The position numbers and the translations under genes were made by a program. A stretch of DNA of 64,000 bases from Rhipidocladum racemiflorum. Lineage: Eukaryota > Streptophyta > Magnoliopsida > Poales > Poaceae. How positions within the stretch are numbered: position 1 is the first letter of the stretch; each line of letters begins with the position of its first letter. The notes beneath the pieces are model-generated. The model was not told the origin of the DNA and searched no databases. It saw only the letters and a program-made list of their open reading frames with translations. Location of the stretch: NCBI GenBank assembly GCA_036346355.1, contig CM070569.1:42696276-42760275 (forward strand), written 5' to 3'. Below are positions 34,961 to 48,119 of this stretch, in pieces.

Positions 34961-35714
34961 AGGGATGGCAATCTTAACCGATTACTGTGTACCCATAGGT
35001 AAAAACCCTAATAGAGGCAGGTATATTCCTCTTTTATTGCCCACGTGCATGTTTACAGAGGCCAAACTTTACATGACGGGCAAACGGGTATGGGTATGGA
35101 GGAGCTCCACCCGTAGCCATTATGCGTGATTACCCACCACCTTCATTTACATGTGGGCCACAACAGGCCTCAGTTGGGCCCCTGATACCCAATTTGTGGT
35201 AACTTATATTAGTAATTTGTGATTGGTGATGATGTGATAAGCGAATTGTAATGTGTCTAATGACTGATAAATTGTTTATATTTTAATTATTGAACTTGAG
35301 CATGTACGATGACTGAGGAACTATTTTCATTTTAGTTGTTGAACTTGAGCATCTGTGTGTCATTTGTCTGTATGTGTTATTTTAATTCTTATTCCTATGG
35401 TCAATTGAAATTTTGAATCATTAATAATCATTCTTCAATCCACATAATGTAGTTGACTCCCATAATTTCATCAAAATGATTGTATTAGTACCGTAACTCA
35501 TTAGCTCCTAATGCCATTTAGTTCGAAGGATTATTGATAGTGACGGGTAAACGAGTATACCCACGGATATCGAGTACCCACGGGCGACGGGTGTAGGTGA
35601 GATTCCTCGCCCACGACCTTTTGCGCGGGTATACTTATAAAGAAAATTTTATCTAACAGGCATAGATATAAACAAGCACTATCTATATCCATCGCGCCCG
35701 ATCACCATCCCTAG
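34961..35714. mobile_element. Non-autonomous hAT-like element, perfect 8-bp TSD
   Basis: The ends are AGGGATGGCAATC and CACCATCCCTAG. A perfect 8-bp duplication ttccttct (34953-34960, 35715-35722) brackets it. Its length is 754 bp with no transposase; it contains acccacgggt-type repeats like element D. Confidence 0.85.
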
Positions 35715-35722
35715 TTCCTTCT

Positions 35723-36423
35723 CTTGCCGTGTTCTACCGTAGAACTCAAGATAAGAAAGTTCATCTTATTACTGGCACTACTGGTGGGTGCCAGCCTTGG
35801 ATTAGTGGACCCATTTGCCGGTGGCTAACAAAAAGGAAAACTTTAGAACTCAGTTGACCATGCAAATAAGATGCGCTACTCCATTTTAGATTTCCACTAA
35901 AAACCCCTATGCAGTTTTCTCCTGCAATCCATTGAAATGCTCTATTCCTGCGATTACTCTGTGTTTTCGAATCATCTTTTTTCTACAGGCGTTTTTTTTT
36001 CATTACTAGGAAATCCTTGTAAATTAACAGCAGTGCATCACCATTAGTATTATCTTTTTTAAAAGGAGGATTAGTACTGCCTGGTTTGGAATAATACTCC
36101 AGGTGTTAGTATCATTACACCTAGGTAACTCTCCTTCTAAGTTTACAGTTTAATGAGTATAGTTAGTTGTTGCACCTATCGAAAGAAATTAGCTCACTTC
36201 GCTTGGGTAATTGCGTGGCTACTCCACGTTACATCTACTTAGGACAGAATGGTGTCAGAATGAGGGTGTGTATTGCGAAAATGAAATAAGTAATAAGACG
36301 ATGCAAGTACAAGACCAACCAAGTATATAGATTACAACAGTCAAATTGCTAGCTTAATTTGATCTCTAACTAATGTAGTAGGACTAGTGTACAGCAGTTA
36401 AACTGTACAGAGAACACGCTGAT
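35723..36423. other. Intergenic, likely 3' region of the gag-like gene
   Basis: AT-rich sequence without coding features. The last 200 bp probably include the 3' UTR of the minus-strand gag-like gene. Confidence 0.4.
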
Positions 36424-37515
36424 TCACTTGTCGGCGCCCACCCCGGCCGCGCCATTCCCTTCGCCGCCTCCGGCGACCTCGCTCGCGGCGGCCGCCGCCT
36501 TTTTCCAGCACTGATGCTTCCGGCACAGGCACTGCGCCGAGCGCGTGCTCACAGCGCTCCCGAGCCGCGCCAGCCTCGTGCTTCCACCTCCCTGCTCCGT
36601 CTCCTCCCATTCCTTCCCCATCGTGGCGCCTCCCCTCACGCTGCTGCTACTCCTCAGCCAGAACTCCCTCATTCTCATCCGCACCGCGCACCGCGCCTCC
36701 TCGTGCCCCTCCACGCCGCAAAACCCGCACCTGCCGCCGTCGTTGCCGGCCGCCTTCGCCGCGCGCCGCGCCTCCCGCACGCTCTCGGCGCGCTCCCAGC
36801 TCAGGGCCAGCGCCACGGCCTCGTCCAGCGCCCCCGGCTGCTGCAGCACCACCCAATCCTGCAACTCGGCGCGGAGGCCGTCGACGAACGCGGCCTTCAG
36901 GAACGCGTCGGGGACGTCAGCGCCGCCGCCCGGGCACCGCCGGAGGATCCCCTGCATGCGGAGGTGGTACAGGTTGACGGCCTCCCCGGGGCGCTGCCTC
37001 AGCGACATGAGCTCGGCGCGAGCGCGGTCGGCGGCGCCCGGCGGGCGGAAGAAATCGAGGAAGGCGGTGCGGACGGCGTGCCACCGCGGGGGTGAGGAGG
37101 AGGAGGAGGCGCCGCAGGCCGTAAGCTCGTACCACAGCGCGGCGTCGGCGTCGAGGGACGCCGGGAAGATACGTGCGGCGGCGGCCGTGGAGGCGGCGTT
37201 GTTGGCGCGGCAGACGCGGTCGAAGCGGGCGAGGTGGGCGTCGGGGCACTCCCCGGGGTCGCCACGGAAGACGGGGAGAGGGGCGACAGCGACGTATGAG
37301 GAGGTGGCGATGCCCGGGGAGGGGAGGTAGGAGGGTGGTGGGGAGACTGATGCCCCGGAAGACGAAGGGGTGAGTTCTTGAGAGGTTGGGCCGTCGGAGG
37401 TCGGGGTCAGGGAGCGGCGGCGGTGGATTCCCAGTCGGCGGCGGAATCCGCGTTGTCGGCGGTGGTCCGGCGCCTCGCGGCCGGCGGTGGAGAGGTCGGT
37501 GGACGCGCGGCCCAT
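36424..37515 (-). CDS. Gag-like protein with CCHC zinc knuckle, candidate domesticated retrotransposon gag, 363 aa
   Basis: The uninterrupted minus-strand frame starts at the ATG at 37513-37515 (MGRASTDLSTAGREAPDHRR) and stops at 36424. Residues 82-240 look like a Retrotrans_gag (UBN2-like) domain: FRGDPGECPDAHLARFDRVC, DADAALWYEL, FLDFFRPPGA, LRQRPGEAVNLYHLRM and AFVDGLRAELQDWV. A zinc knuckle follows, C263-X2-C266-X4-H271-X4-C276. There is no protease, reverse transcriptase or integrase downstream, and no LTRs or direct repeats were seen around it. GC content is very high and the frame is intact, so selection is plausible. The function is unknown. A recent non-autonomous retroelement is the alternative. 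Confidence 0.75.
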   Translation of the reverse strand: MGRASTDLSTAGREAPDHRRQRGFRRRLGIHRRRSLTPTSDGPTSQELTPSSSGASVSPPPSYLPSPGIATSSYVAVAPLPVFRGDPGECPDAHLARFDRVCRANNAASTAAAARIFPASLDADAALWYELTACGASSSSSPPRWHAVRTAFLDFFRPPGAADRARAELMSLRQRPGEAVNLYHLRMQGILRRCPGGGADVPDAFLKAAFVDGLRAELQDWVVLQQPGALDEAVALALSWERAESVREARRAAKAAGNDGGRCGFCGVEGHEEARCAVRMRMREFWLRSSSSVRGGATMGKEWEETEQGGGSTRLARLGSAVSTRSAQCLCRKHQCWKKAAAAASEVAGGGEGNGAAGVGADK

Positions 37516-37997
37516 GGCGGCGTATTTGCGTGCGTGTGGGTACCTGGGTGGGAACTTGCGACTTGCGAGACGGAAGGAAATGACGCGAGGGTTCGTTCGG
37601 TTTGTGAGCAACGGCGCGAGGCGGTTGCTGTATTAATTGTTAACGGCCAATCTCGCGATTATGACTGTGACTAGAGTGTATTCCTAGTATAATCTACGGT
37701 TTTTAAACTACTCGAGTATTTCGGTTTTTTTTTGGCAAATGAATACTCAATTGGGAAGAAAAAGGTTTACAATTTTGGAAGTAACATTTTATTTTTGCGT
37801 ACCAATCTTTTGCTAGTAACAATTCTGCGCAGCATGAACTCTACTAGGGAGTAGGGACTACGAGGGCTCGTGAGTCGTGAGTTCATCGCCTGTCACTGGC
37901 TAAGAACAAGATTGAACAAACAGTCGAAACGAGTCACGATTGGCTGCCCACAATTATCCACGACAAAATCGCAGGCGAGGATCAGTCTAGGATAGCT

Positions 37998-38774
37998 GGG
38001 ATGAAAATTGGGATATAGACGGATAATGATTTTACTATATTTATTTTCATATCTTTTTTTTATGTGAAAACGAATACGAATAATCCAGATACAAATACGA
38101 ATAATATCAAAGACATATACATAGCGGATACAAATCGGACCAATACGATCACGAATATTTATCGAAACATGAAAACCTTTTAAATTGTAGATACAAAATG
38201 GGAAAAAAAAATAACTAGTTTACTTATCCAAACATTCACAAAGAACATGTAATGACTCAAGATTTTTATTCTTTGCTGAATTATTTTTAAAATAATAAAC
38301 TATGTATTTATAAGTTTTTATGCATTTTTAGCTATATATTTAAAATATTTTTCTATTAGGAACATCAGTATTTGAATTTTACAGAAAATTTAAAAGCTAA
38401 GCAAATTTTGAAAATAGTTTTTTAAAATGATAGACTATGGCATGAAGATCCCGTAAACAATTCGTAATTTTTTAAGCTAATTTGCCAATTTAATAATTAA
38501 ACTTGATTTCTAGAATAATTAAATTAAAAAATGATTTTGAAATTTAAAAACCTTATTGGATAAAAAAAATAGCCTTGGTCCAATCCATGCGCTGAATATC
38601 CGAATTTATATCCATATTCGACAGAAAGTGAGTTACCAAATCCATATTCATATCTGACAAAAAAAATCCACATTCGTTTCCAATCCGATACTCGTTTCCA
38701 AACCAATGCTAATATGACAAATATCCGAACTAACAGAATCCGTATTCGAAAATTACCCGATACATTTTCATCCC
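37998..38774. mobile_element. hAT-like element (GGGATGAAAAT termini)
   Basis: GGGATGAAAATTGGG at the left and TACATTTTCATCCC at the right are inverted and resemble Ac/Ds-type ends. The AT-rich interior has repeats of the form ccgatactcg and atatccgaa. No matching 8-bp duplication was found. Confidence 0.55.
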
Positions 38775-38998
38775 TAAACACATCACATCATACACATAAC
38801 ATCAATCGCGAAAAGTAGGGAACTAAATCAGTTAAACTCCGTATGTTGGAGAGGATCAGTCTGGCACACAGCAGCCTACGCATAACGTGTCCAGCATTTC
38901 ACACACTGATAACACATTATCAGAATATCAAAATTTCCCGATCAGTTCGATCCGACCAATCAAACGTATCAGTGTCATGCCGATAATGCAGATCTTGA

Positions 38999-41900
38999 TT
39001 ACCCTTGGTCAGCACGCAGCCTCCTCAGCAACTTGTACAGGCCGAAGACATTGTTCTGCTGCCATCGGTACGGTATGAAGAACGACCGGTATAATGCAGG
39101 TGAAAGTTCTCTATCTAGAAAGGGTAGCGCCGCCAGTGTCTGGAAGAATTTACAGAGAATTATCAGATGGCAAAAATAGAACTGGTATCTAACCATCAAT
39201 AAGAATATTAGGAGTATGGATCTACCTCCCACGTTGACAAGTCATTCCCACGAGAGGGATAAGGTCGTCTGAGATCAAGTTCCACCAGTAAGCTACATGC
39301 TCCAATGTGTCTCAGCTGCAACGAAAAGTATAAATTAGTTGTTAGTTGTTACCGAGAGCATTACAAGGAAAAGTGTGCTCTAAAACTTTAAGGCACAAGA
39401 AAAATACATATTGCTTGTCAGAGGCCTTATTATTGTTATTGAAATAAGATGGAGCAGCAGTGGTGCCTCCCAGGGTTTCATTGAAGGGAAATGGGAGAAG
39501 CCCTCGGAAGCCATCATCTATCCACCGTACTTCACTAATATAGGATGGTATGAAGAACGATGAAGGATAGCGATGCCACTCACTTCCAATGCAGAGAATA
39601 GAACCTGTAAACAAATACATACCGCAAGTTTGTTATAACAACCTCCTCCTTTACAGTGTCCAACATTTTGAGGACAATCCATGATTCACTGAATGACCGC
39701 TCAATGCTAAGTAAAGACACTAAATAAACTTAAGAGCTGCACTTGTATAACTAAGGCAGTCCGACGAGTGCGAAGCTACAACAAATCTTGCTAAAAATAG
39801 AAGCAACGATAGAAGTCCTTACTTTCTCTGGTGTGTCTAGTGTGACAGGCATAGTATCTTTGCATACTAAGCATGCTTATCACAATACTACAGAAGTTGT
39901 ATTACAAGACAAACCTGTTTAATCAATATAATGGTAGATCCTTACCAGGCCCAATATCCTCATGATATTCTAGATGCTGATAGATCTGTAGAGGAGCACC
40001 ATATCCATTCAACATGGAAAATGTTCGGCTGTGGGAGGCACACAAAATAAAGCCAAGGATCAAAGGTCGCAGGCCCTTCGCTATCTGTCACATGCATCAG
40101 AAAATAATCTAAAAACAATCCCCCAAAACTAGATATATAAATGCAATTTAGCACATCAAGCTCACCTTTTCAAAGATAGACTGCTCAGATGAATATCTGT
40201 CATGGAAAAAATCAGGAAAGCTGTCAATAACAGCTGCAGCTGCAACACATATCAATGGGTAAATTGGATAGAGAAACCTGCACAAACAGATTGAGAAAAA
40301 GTTTGGTTACTTTCAATGTTTCATCTGTGGAGTAGCAATAACCAGCAAGGACTACGACAATATCAAGAAACATTCTTCAATAAATTCAAAACCCAAAATA
40401 ATTTTTTTTTCATACATCGAAATAAAGATGACAAGGTCCAGAAGGAGATATAGAAAACCTGGTTGTTGGTCTAAACCATTAAGCTGCCAGCAGCAACTAG
40501 TCAAAACAGTTTGCATCATATAAGGGGTAAACTGGCTGATTCGACAGATTGTAGCATCATAAATTTTGGATTGATGTAAATTAGTTAAAATTAGCTTTAG
40601 TGAATTTTAAGTCTATTCTCTGCGAAATTGTGTGAATTGAGTCTAAATGCACAATTCAAGTATACCTTTTAGAATAAGAAAGCCAAACTCATTGGCAACT
40701 TGGGAAGCCTAAAGGTTAAAACAAAGTTTCAGAACACCTCATTATTGTATTTGAACTCTACTGGGAACAAAGAACTTGTTAGTTGTTATACTACAGGCAA
40801 ACAATGGAAATTAAGGGATAAAGAGAACAAACAGAAATTGAAAGAAAAGACACCCTAACCCCTTCGTACATCAAATTGAGCTGTCTAACCAAACTGGTGC
40901 AAGTGCTACAGAACGAGTATACACAGCATTGATGCAGCTTCTGTGTTGGGTTCAATTATAGGCAAACAGAAATAATCGATTCTAGTTGTCTCTGCATAAT
41001 GTCCTTGTGCAGAGAAAAATCATGTCACCCGAAAGTTGATTTTCCTATATTACATATTCAACTGATCGATAAGCTAGTATTTACACTTCGATGCTTACCG
41101 TTCTTCTTTGTGTGCCTGCAAAGACATGAAAGCCAACCAAATGTAGACAGGAGAGACAAGTATCAATAGATCTGGAGCGTATTTCTTCCTTGCAAATGTT
41201 GCAACCCCCATGAACAGAAGAGCCAAAATGAAAGCAAAATTGAAGTTATTGAATCCATTCCTGAAGTAGAATGAAGATCCCTCTGTTCCATATAAGTGAC
41301 TTTCACCACCACCAAGCACATTATATTTCAGAAGATTGAACACTGATGATGTCCATCTACCATAGCAGTAATAATCAGCAACTAACGAAAGGACCTAGCA
41401 TACATTTATCATAATCAGATCAAATTTGAACTCGTTCACATCGTAAAATAATGACAAGGTAAAGGAATAACTTACAAGAAGGCACAATGAAGTCAGAAGT
41501 CCAGACAAAAATACTCTTTTAAAAGGTCCCCTAATTAATGAGTAAATAGTAACAGGGAGAAACACCAAAACTGAAAAAGGCCAGCCAATGATTACTCCAG
41601 CAGCTGCGACAGAGACTGCACCAGCATACTTCTCAAGAAGGAAGAGTGCCGACGAAAGTGTTACAGCATACATGGAGAATGAACTTGGCAAGAAACCTGG
41701 AGTAAGAAATAAAACTAGGATAAGAGAGCCCTTTAGTTTGAACAATTACACATTTGTGATAGACTCTTCATATGATAATAGAAAATTGAAAGTTGGAAGC
41801 ATACTGGTACTGGCAAAGAAGCAACCACTGGTTAAGCATAGCATTGCAAGGACATAAGAAGCAAGTCTCTTTCCATATCTTCTTGAAAGAGCAACTACCA

Positions 41901-43970
41901 GAGCAGTTTCTGTTATAGTTGATATAAGGCCGAGAAAGATTCTCACCGAGTAGAACACACGAACCTTTACAAGCACAACGAAATATTGGAAACATAGTTA
42001 GTGCTGGACACAAATCAGTAGTTAGAAATGATTGGCAGGTCTAAAATGTGAAGAACACAAAGTGCAAAACAGTACAAACCTTATGTTCACCAAAGATCAA
42101 TGAAGCAGGCCCAGCTACAAGAGCATGAATGAAAAGGTACAAATATGACCTAAGAGCGAAGTTGGAACTGCACAAATATCATTACAGAAAATCAAAATCA
42201 AAGTCCTTTTATTATTAACTTCGTATATGATGCAAAACATAATATAAAAATTCTTGCAGTTAGATTCTATCATTTGATGTATTTGGTTTCCAGAGAAGTG
42301 CACATGGAGTCCTCCACGTAGATATTATCAAGGAACAATCAAATCATAATGCTAGTCACAGGATGTGCCTAAAACATATCCTTATTAACGTAACAACGTA
42401 AGCAACAATTTCAGCTACAATTGCAGAACCATGCAGCTGCCTTATCATCAATCCTATTCTGAAACCACTAGAACACAACCATCCGCATGTTAACCAAAAT
42501 AAAATATCAGTAACTCCCAGGAATATTACTGAAGTTCATCAAGCCCATGTTCCAATTGAAACTCCAAGGATGCAATGCATTGTAACCTCGAACACAAATT
42601 AACCTTCCAAGATGTCGTATCATCATTTTAAAATAAAATTTGACAATACATGTTAGTATGAACTAAGAAGTATCAAAAGTTATTACCAAGCTTAAGAAAC
42701 ATGTCATCTTTGGTAACTCAATAGAGATTAAATTCATTAAGTACAGTTGCACTAACACCCTTTCTTAAATTCTGAATCAAACATTTAAACATTTCTATCA
42801 CTACATGAGTTGTTCTACACCATAATGTCCGCATTACTATAAACGCACTAAAACCAAAATCCAACAATTTTCTTCATAACCCTGCCAAATCTCTCAAGGA
42901 AATAAATTCACTAATCCCTACCACATTATCACTGAAATAAAACCTAACTTTTGCACCCTGGACGGTTTCCAAATCACTCAGCATGTGAAACTTCACACCC
43001 CCAACTGTCAAATAACCGTGCAAGCCGTCCAAATAAAACATAGGCACTAGACCAAGCACGTCCCACCCAATTCAAGAATGCAATTTTTCTGTCTAAACCC
43101 TAAAATATTCCCCAGAAATGAAATGACCGAAGCTCACAGCTTAAAAAAAATTTAGAATGCTCGAGTTGCAACTTGCACATTTTGGCCCCAAATCTCATCA
43201 GCATCACTTGCAAACCCCAAAATCAGACAAACAACAGCAATTGACAACACAAAACACCACCCTCAGCCTCACCACGCCCACCAAATCTAGAAACTAAATT
43301 TCACGCCCTAAACATAACTCAAGGCACAAATATCTACAGTCCCAAAATCCTTCAATCAAATCACTCCACTAGCCTACACCATGCTCCCAAGACAAATCCT
43401 TCAAACGCTCAGCCACTATGCATTTGCGTATAACCTGCAAGGCTGCAACCACCCACACGAGGACACCCTGAAGTATCTAAAGTAAAACATCACAAATCAG
43501 GACGCAGATCTTCGCATCCCCATCAAACCACTCATGACCACTGCCCAAAGCCCCCTCTACTCCAAATCTGAGCACAAATCCGTACACTCCCATCCCCTGC
43601 CAACCAATCCGCTCCCACGCATCACGCAACGAAACGGCCGATATTGCTAGGGTTTAGTTTAGTGGGTGTGAGGTGGGAGAGGCGACCTGTACTCCCAGGT
43701 CTGGAAGCCGGAGCGGTAGAGGAGGAAGTGGAGGGGCTCCCAGTAGTTGAACACCTCGTCGCAGTCGTGGATCAGGTTGGAGGACGCGCTCATGTAGCGG
43801 AGGAGGCCGAGGGCCAGGAAAGGGAGGAACCACCGGATGCCCACCTCCTCCTCCTCGCCGTCGCCGCCGCCGGGGCGACGCCTCCTGTCCTTGGCGTCCT
43901 TGGAGTACCCGTCGTCGGTTAGCGGCGACGCGGCCGTGGGACGGCGCTGGCGCGCCGATGAGAGCGACAT
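38999..43970 (-). CDS. ALG9: ALG9: Dol-P-Man-dependent alpha-1,2-mannosyltransferase (GT22), 575 aa
   Basis: Ten minus-strand exons join in phase: 43687-43970, 42080-42167, 41805-41964, 41476-41696, 41099-41394, 40166-40277, 39946-40084, 39408-39604, 39226-39315 and 38999-39139. ALG9 adds the seventh and ninth mannoses, alpha-1,2-linked, to the lipid-linked N-glycan precursor in the ER lumen (family knowledge). The protein has a cytosolic leader rich in R, D and E, then a membrane segment (RWFLPFLALGLLRYM). The family signature follows: HDCDEVFNYWEPLHFLLY, with the acidic D69/D71-E72 loop. Many hydrophobic segments come next, then SEVRWIDDGFRGLLPFPFNE and a conserved tail LDRELSPALYRSFFIPYRWQ. 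All introns are GT-AG; intron 1 is the largest. No disruptions are seen. Confidence 0.96.
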
Positions 43971-45884
43971 GGAGGGAGCCCGGAGGCGAGCGTTGGTTCC
44001 CTTGGTTTGTTTGGCCTTCGCTTCGAGACACGGGAGGGGGCAAAGCGTATGCAACTAGGGGTTTCTCTATGGTCTAGACTCTAGACTCTAGAAGCTTCTG
44101 GATCTTTTGTTCCTCTTTTGTCGCGTGAAAGAAAGCAAATTTACACATGGGTCCTCTGCTGAGTAGCAGCTTTCCTCCGCTCTTTTTAAATGCTTGATTC
44201 CTTCTCTCCCTCCGTTTCTTTTCTTTTCCTTTTTTGCCCCTTATTTTTTCCTTTCTCTTTACAGAAGAGCATGACCAGACCAGACACAGCATCTACATCG
44301 GCTTTCCTTCTTTTTTTTTTCTTTCTTTTTACAAAACAGCGTGACTAGACCAGACACAACATCGGTATGCGTTGAAAGTTAAATCAAGCTAGGATTAGAC
44401 TTTTCGTCGAAATTCGAACATATTTTGCGAATTTCATCCATTTCACTATCTTCAAAAAAGAATTTTGTTCGATTTTTTGATTAAATTCAAATTCAAAAAA
44501 ATGACAAAATTTATTCAAATTTTTCTATAATTAATATTAATAGCCTTATGACCTCTGGCGTGAATATTTTTTAAAAAAATGAAGTTGGAGATATTTTTGA
44601 GCCATTCAAAATGTAGATGATAGAAAAGGCAAAAAAAGAAATTAAAAGTATTTTTAGTAGCGATATTTATTCAAATATGTCAAGTAGCAATATTTACTTT
44701 GACATATTTTAATAACAATATTTGTTCAATTATATTTAATAGTAATATTTATTCAAGTATATCAAGTAACCATATTTCTTGAAGTATGTTAAATAGCAAT
44801 ATTTATTCAATTATGTTAAGTGGCAATATTTGTTGAAGTATATTTAGCAGGACGACACCCGAAAATAATACTATTTGTTGAAGTAGCGATATTTGTATGC
44901 ACAAAAATTATCTTGCTATGGTTTATTTTAATATGTTAATGTTATCCAATATTAAAAAGTTTACTTCTCGTTATATGCATGCATGAACTACCAAAACTTC
45001 TCGTTTCATTATTATTTTCTTACATTTTAAATTTACATGCAATTTTGTTCTTACCCATCTATTATTATTTGACGTATCTACTAATAACATGATATAGCAA
45101 GTGGTCCAATTGTATTAATGGCCTTTTACATATTTCAGAAAAATCATGCTAAATTTTTTGTGTGTTTTCATATATATTTTTATATATTTCTAACATGTTT
45201 CCTATTTTTTGGGACTTTAATGGCCTTTTACAAATTTTACAATATTGTTTTCCAATTTTCCCCCTTTTTTACATTTCCCCCCAATTTTTTTACCAGCTGC
45301 TGATTTTCGAGAAAAGCAATTATTTTTCGAGCGAATTTCGATGCTTTTTGACCGAATTTCTATGCTTTTTATTTGAATTTCGATGCTGTGTTTGAGTACT
45401 TTTCAAATTCGTTTGACTTTCTAAACCATTCGTTTTTTTCTCGAATTTCATTCAAAATTCCGAGAATTTTGCTATTGCCGGCTAAGCGAAAAACAAGATT
45501 GAAATGAAATGTTTAACCTTGAACTAGGCGTGGAAATCGAATCAAATCGTCATTTTTTGAGCTTTTTTTGAAATTGACATAGTTTGATTTAATATAATTT
45601 TATTTACAATTTGGAAGTATTTTTAGAATCGAGCCAACGAGCCGAGCCAGAGCAAAAACCTGTTCATTCAAAATTAACTCATTCAATGATTAATAAAAAA
45701 GCAAGTGTAATTGGAGCAGTTTTGAACCAATCCAACGAGCCCCACAAATGAGTTTTTTTTCTAGCCCTACTTTGAACCAAGCAATGGCAACTCCCACAGT
45801 CCAGTCGACATGAATATTGGAGTAACAGAGAGCTGCTATTTGAGACACATGTATTTTACACATAAAACTGCTCATTTCCCGTAA
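43971..45884. other. Intergenic: ALG9 upstream region and AT-rich repeats
   Basis: The first 100 bases are the probable ALG9 leader. A 70-bp duplication lies at about 44250-44365 (gagcatgaccagaccagaca / cagcgtgactagaccagaca). A degenerate 27-bp tandem array follows (44656-44846). The rest is AT-rich without credible genes. Confidence 0.5.
44656..44846. repeat. Degenerate tandem array, about 7 x 27 bp
   Basis: Units follow the pattern agtagcaatatttattcaa plus tatgtta. Divergence between units is considerable. Confidence 0.75.
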
Positions 45885-46768
45885 GGGTGGCTTTGGTATG
45901 TATAATCTCATATTCCTTTGCAATCTAATATTTTCCTTAATCCGATTACCAGTAAACACATTATTGATAATTTAAGATTCCAACGTTTGGTTTATTTGAA
46001 GGAAACTATAAAATAGTCTTTATAATAGTTCAAACATTTTATAATTTGAACTAACAAGTTGATAAATTTAATTTTTCAAATTTGAACCTCAAGGGTTAAT
46101 ATTTATAAAATTCAAATTAAAAACTAAAATTTCAAATTTCAAATTATAAAATTGCAACCTTCAAATTTTCAATTTTTATGATTCAAAATCTAATTTTGGG
46201 ATCTTTGATATTTTAAAATTTGAGTTTTGGAATTTAAATACTTAGGTTTTGAAAGTCTAAAATTCAAAAATTGAAACTTCCAAAATTCAAATTTATAAAA
46301 TTTAAATTCCCAGAATTGGAATATCTAAATTCCATTCCAAAATTTAAGATTCAAAATATCGTAAAATGGGTTTTGAAAATACAAAAATTTAAATTGTCTA
46401 AATTAATATTATGAATTTCATGATTTAAATTCGGGTATTTAAGCTTTGAAATTCATTTTTTGGGGAAAAAAATAAACCCTTACCTTGGATATTCAAATAT
46501 TCGAATAAATCAATAAATTATAATTTGAATTTTGAATTCTAGAAGTTTAAAAATTGGCTGTGACAAATTAAAGCAAATGATAAAAAACGTAACAACAATG
46601 ATTCCTTTCTCTGGTAACCTAAGATAGACACTCTTTTTTACGGGAAACACATTCCTGAAATTGATGGTAATACAATTCCCGAGGTAATATTGGATTCGTA
46701 TTTTAGATTTCTAGTTAGTTTACCAAAAAGATTCTTGATGATTTCTTATTTCTTCAACCAAACCACCC
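45885..46768. mobile_element. Non-autonomous PIF/Harbinger-like element, TAA duplication
   Basis: The left end GGGTGGCTTTGG and inverted right end GGGTGGTTTGGTTG are bracketed by TAA (45882-45884, 46769-46771). The very AT-rich interior is made of permuted ttcaaattt / aaatttgaa words. Confidence 0.7.
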
Positions 46769-46801
46769 TAAAAATCGTGAAACCCTATCTTTAGTTAGGT
46801 T

Positions 46802-47663
46802 CAGGGATTCAAATCCGAATAAAAAAATTAAAAAAATTTTTTGGATTTCTCGGTGATTTCGGCCGAAATTTCATGATTTTTTTGCCAGATTTTAAATTTT
46901 ATGCATTGGATTTGATTGGATTTAGAGTCAAGATCATTTACAAAAAAATGAAAAAAAAAATTGATATGTTTTGGACCATTTTTTGGTCGGTTCAATTTGT
47001 CAGTTAGGACTGTATGAATTTTTTAAAATTCTTCAAGATTGATCATATTATGAAAATTTTATGGGAATATTATGGATGTATTAGGACCATTCACAAAAAT
47101 TTCAAAATTTTCTAAAGTGATTTGTACTATTTTTCATTCAGGTGAATTTTGTTGGTTCGTCTTTAGTAGATCTATTTGAATTTTTTAGAAATCCTAAAGC
47201 TTGATCATCATTTAAAAATTTTATGAGAATATTATGAATATGTTAGGACCATTCACAAAAAATTTTAAAAGTTTCTAATGTGGTTTGCAACATTTTCCAT
47301 TCGGTTGAAATTTGGTGGTCAACCCTTTTTATCATGACAATGGTACTGTTAGATTTTTTAAAATTTTCTCATGCTTAATTATCATCTGAAATTTTTATGA
47401 AAAACATTAGTGATGTGTCAAGACCACCCAAAAAAATTTTAAATTTTTTTGACGTGTTTTGGACTATTTTTGGGTCGGTTCAATGTGGACCAAGATCTCG
47501 GTGATTTCGGCCGAGATCTCGGATTTCCCGGTTGAAAAAAAAACGGATTTGAAATTTGGTTTTTGTAATTCATCAGGATTTTGTCCTAAATTTTTTAATC
47601 TCGCCGAAATTTTGGATTTCGGACACCTCCAAGATTTCACTTAAAACGAGATTTAGAACCTTG
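46802..47663. mobile_element. Non-autonomous hAT-like element (TTTCGG-rich family)
   Basis: The ends are CAGGGATTCAAATCC and (inverted) CAAGGTTCTAAATCTCG. Flanking 8-mers gttaggtt (46794-46801) and gtcaggtt (47664-47671) match at 7 of 8. It shares internal phrases with 33856-34933 and termini with 11535-12034. Confidence 0.75.
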
Positions 47664-47904
47664 GTCAGGTTAGGGTTCCGTGAAACTTTATCCTATACTA
47701 GTAAGATGCCCGTGCGTTGCAACGGAATTTCAAAAGAGAATAATACATAATTATAATGCAGATCTTAAACCATACAATAAATTAATTTTCTGTGACACAC
47801 ATATCAAGCAAAACATATCTTTATAAGAATTTTTTTTTAAATAATATTATTTTAATCAAAATTTACAGAAATAATATGCCGAAAAAGAAAATAGCAAAAC
47901 TACC

Positions 47905-48080
47905 CCCCTGTGTCCATTTGAAATGGCGACAGGGTCCTGTCGCCATTTCAATTGGCGACAGGAGCTCCTGTCGCCAATTCAAATGGCGACAGGGGGCAAA
48001 ATCGGAATTTCGCCCATCCTGTCGCCATTTGAAATGGATACAGGCTCCTGTCGCCAAATGGAATGGCGACAGGAGCCCTT
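47905..48080. repeat. Cluster of self-complementary CCTGTCGCCATTT units in the MULE-2 left TIR
   Basis: Units such as tgtccatttgaaatggcgac, CCTGTCGCCATTTCAATTGG and GCCAATTCAAATGGCGACAG follow one another, each able to fold on itself. The inverted counterpart lies at about 58905-59140. Related units recur at 48795-48945. Confidence 0.85.
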
Positions 48081-48119
48081 ACCCCTTCGCTGCCGCATCG
48101 ATCTGCCGCACGCGCACGT

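Noticed and set aside
36514..37330. Long plus-strand ORFs opposite the gag-like gene
   Set aside because: They are shadows caused by high GC; the minus-strand frame has the gag domain and zinc knuckle.
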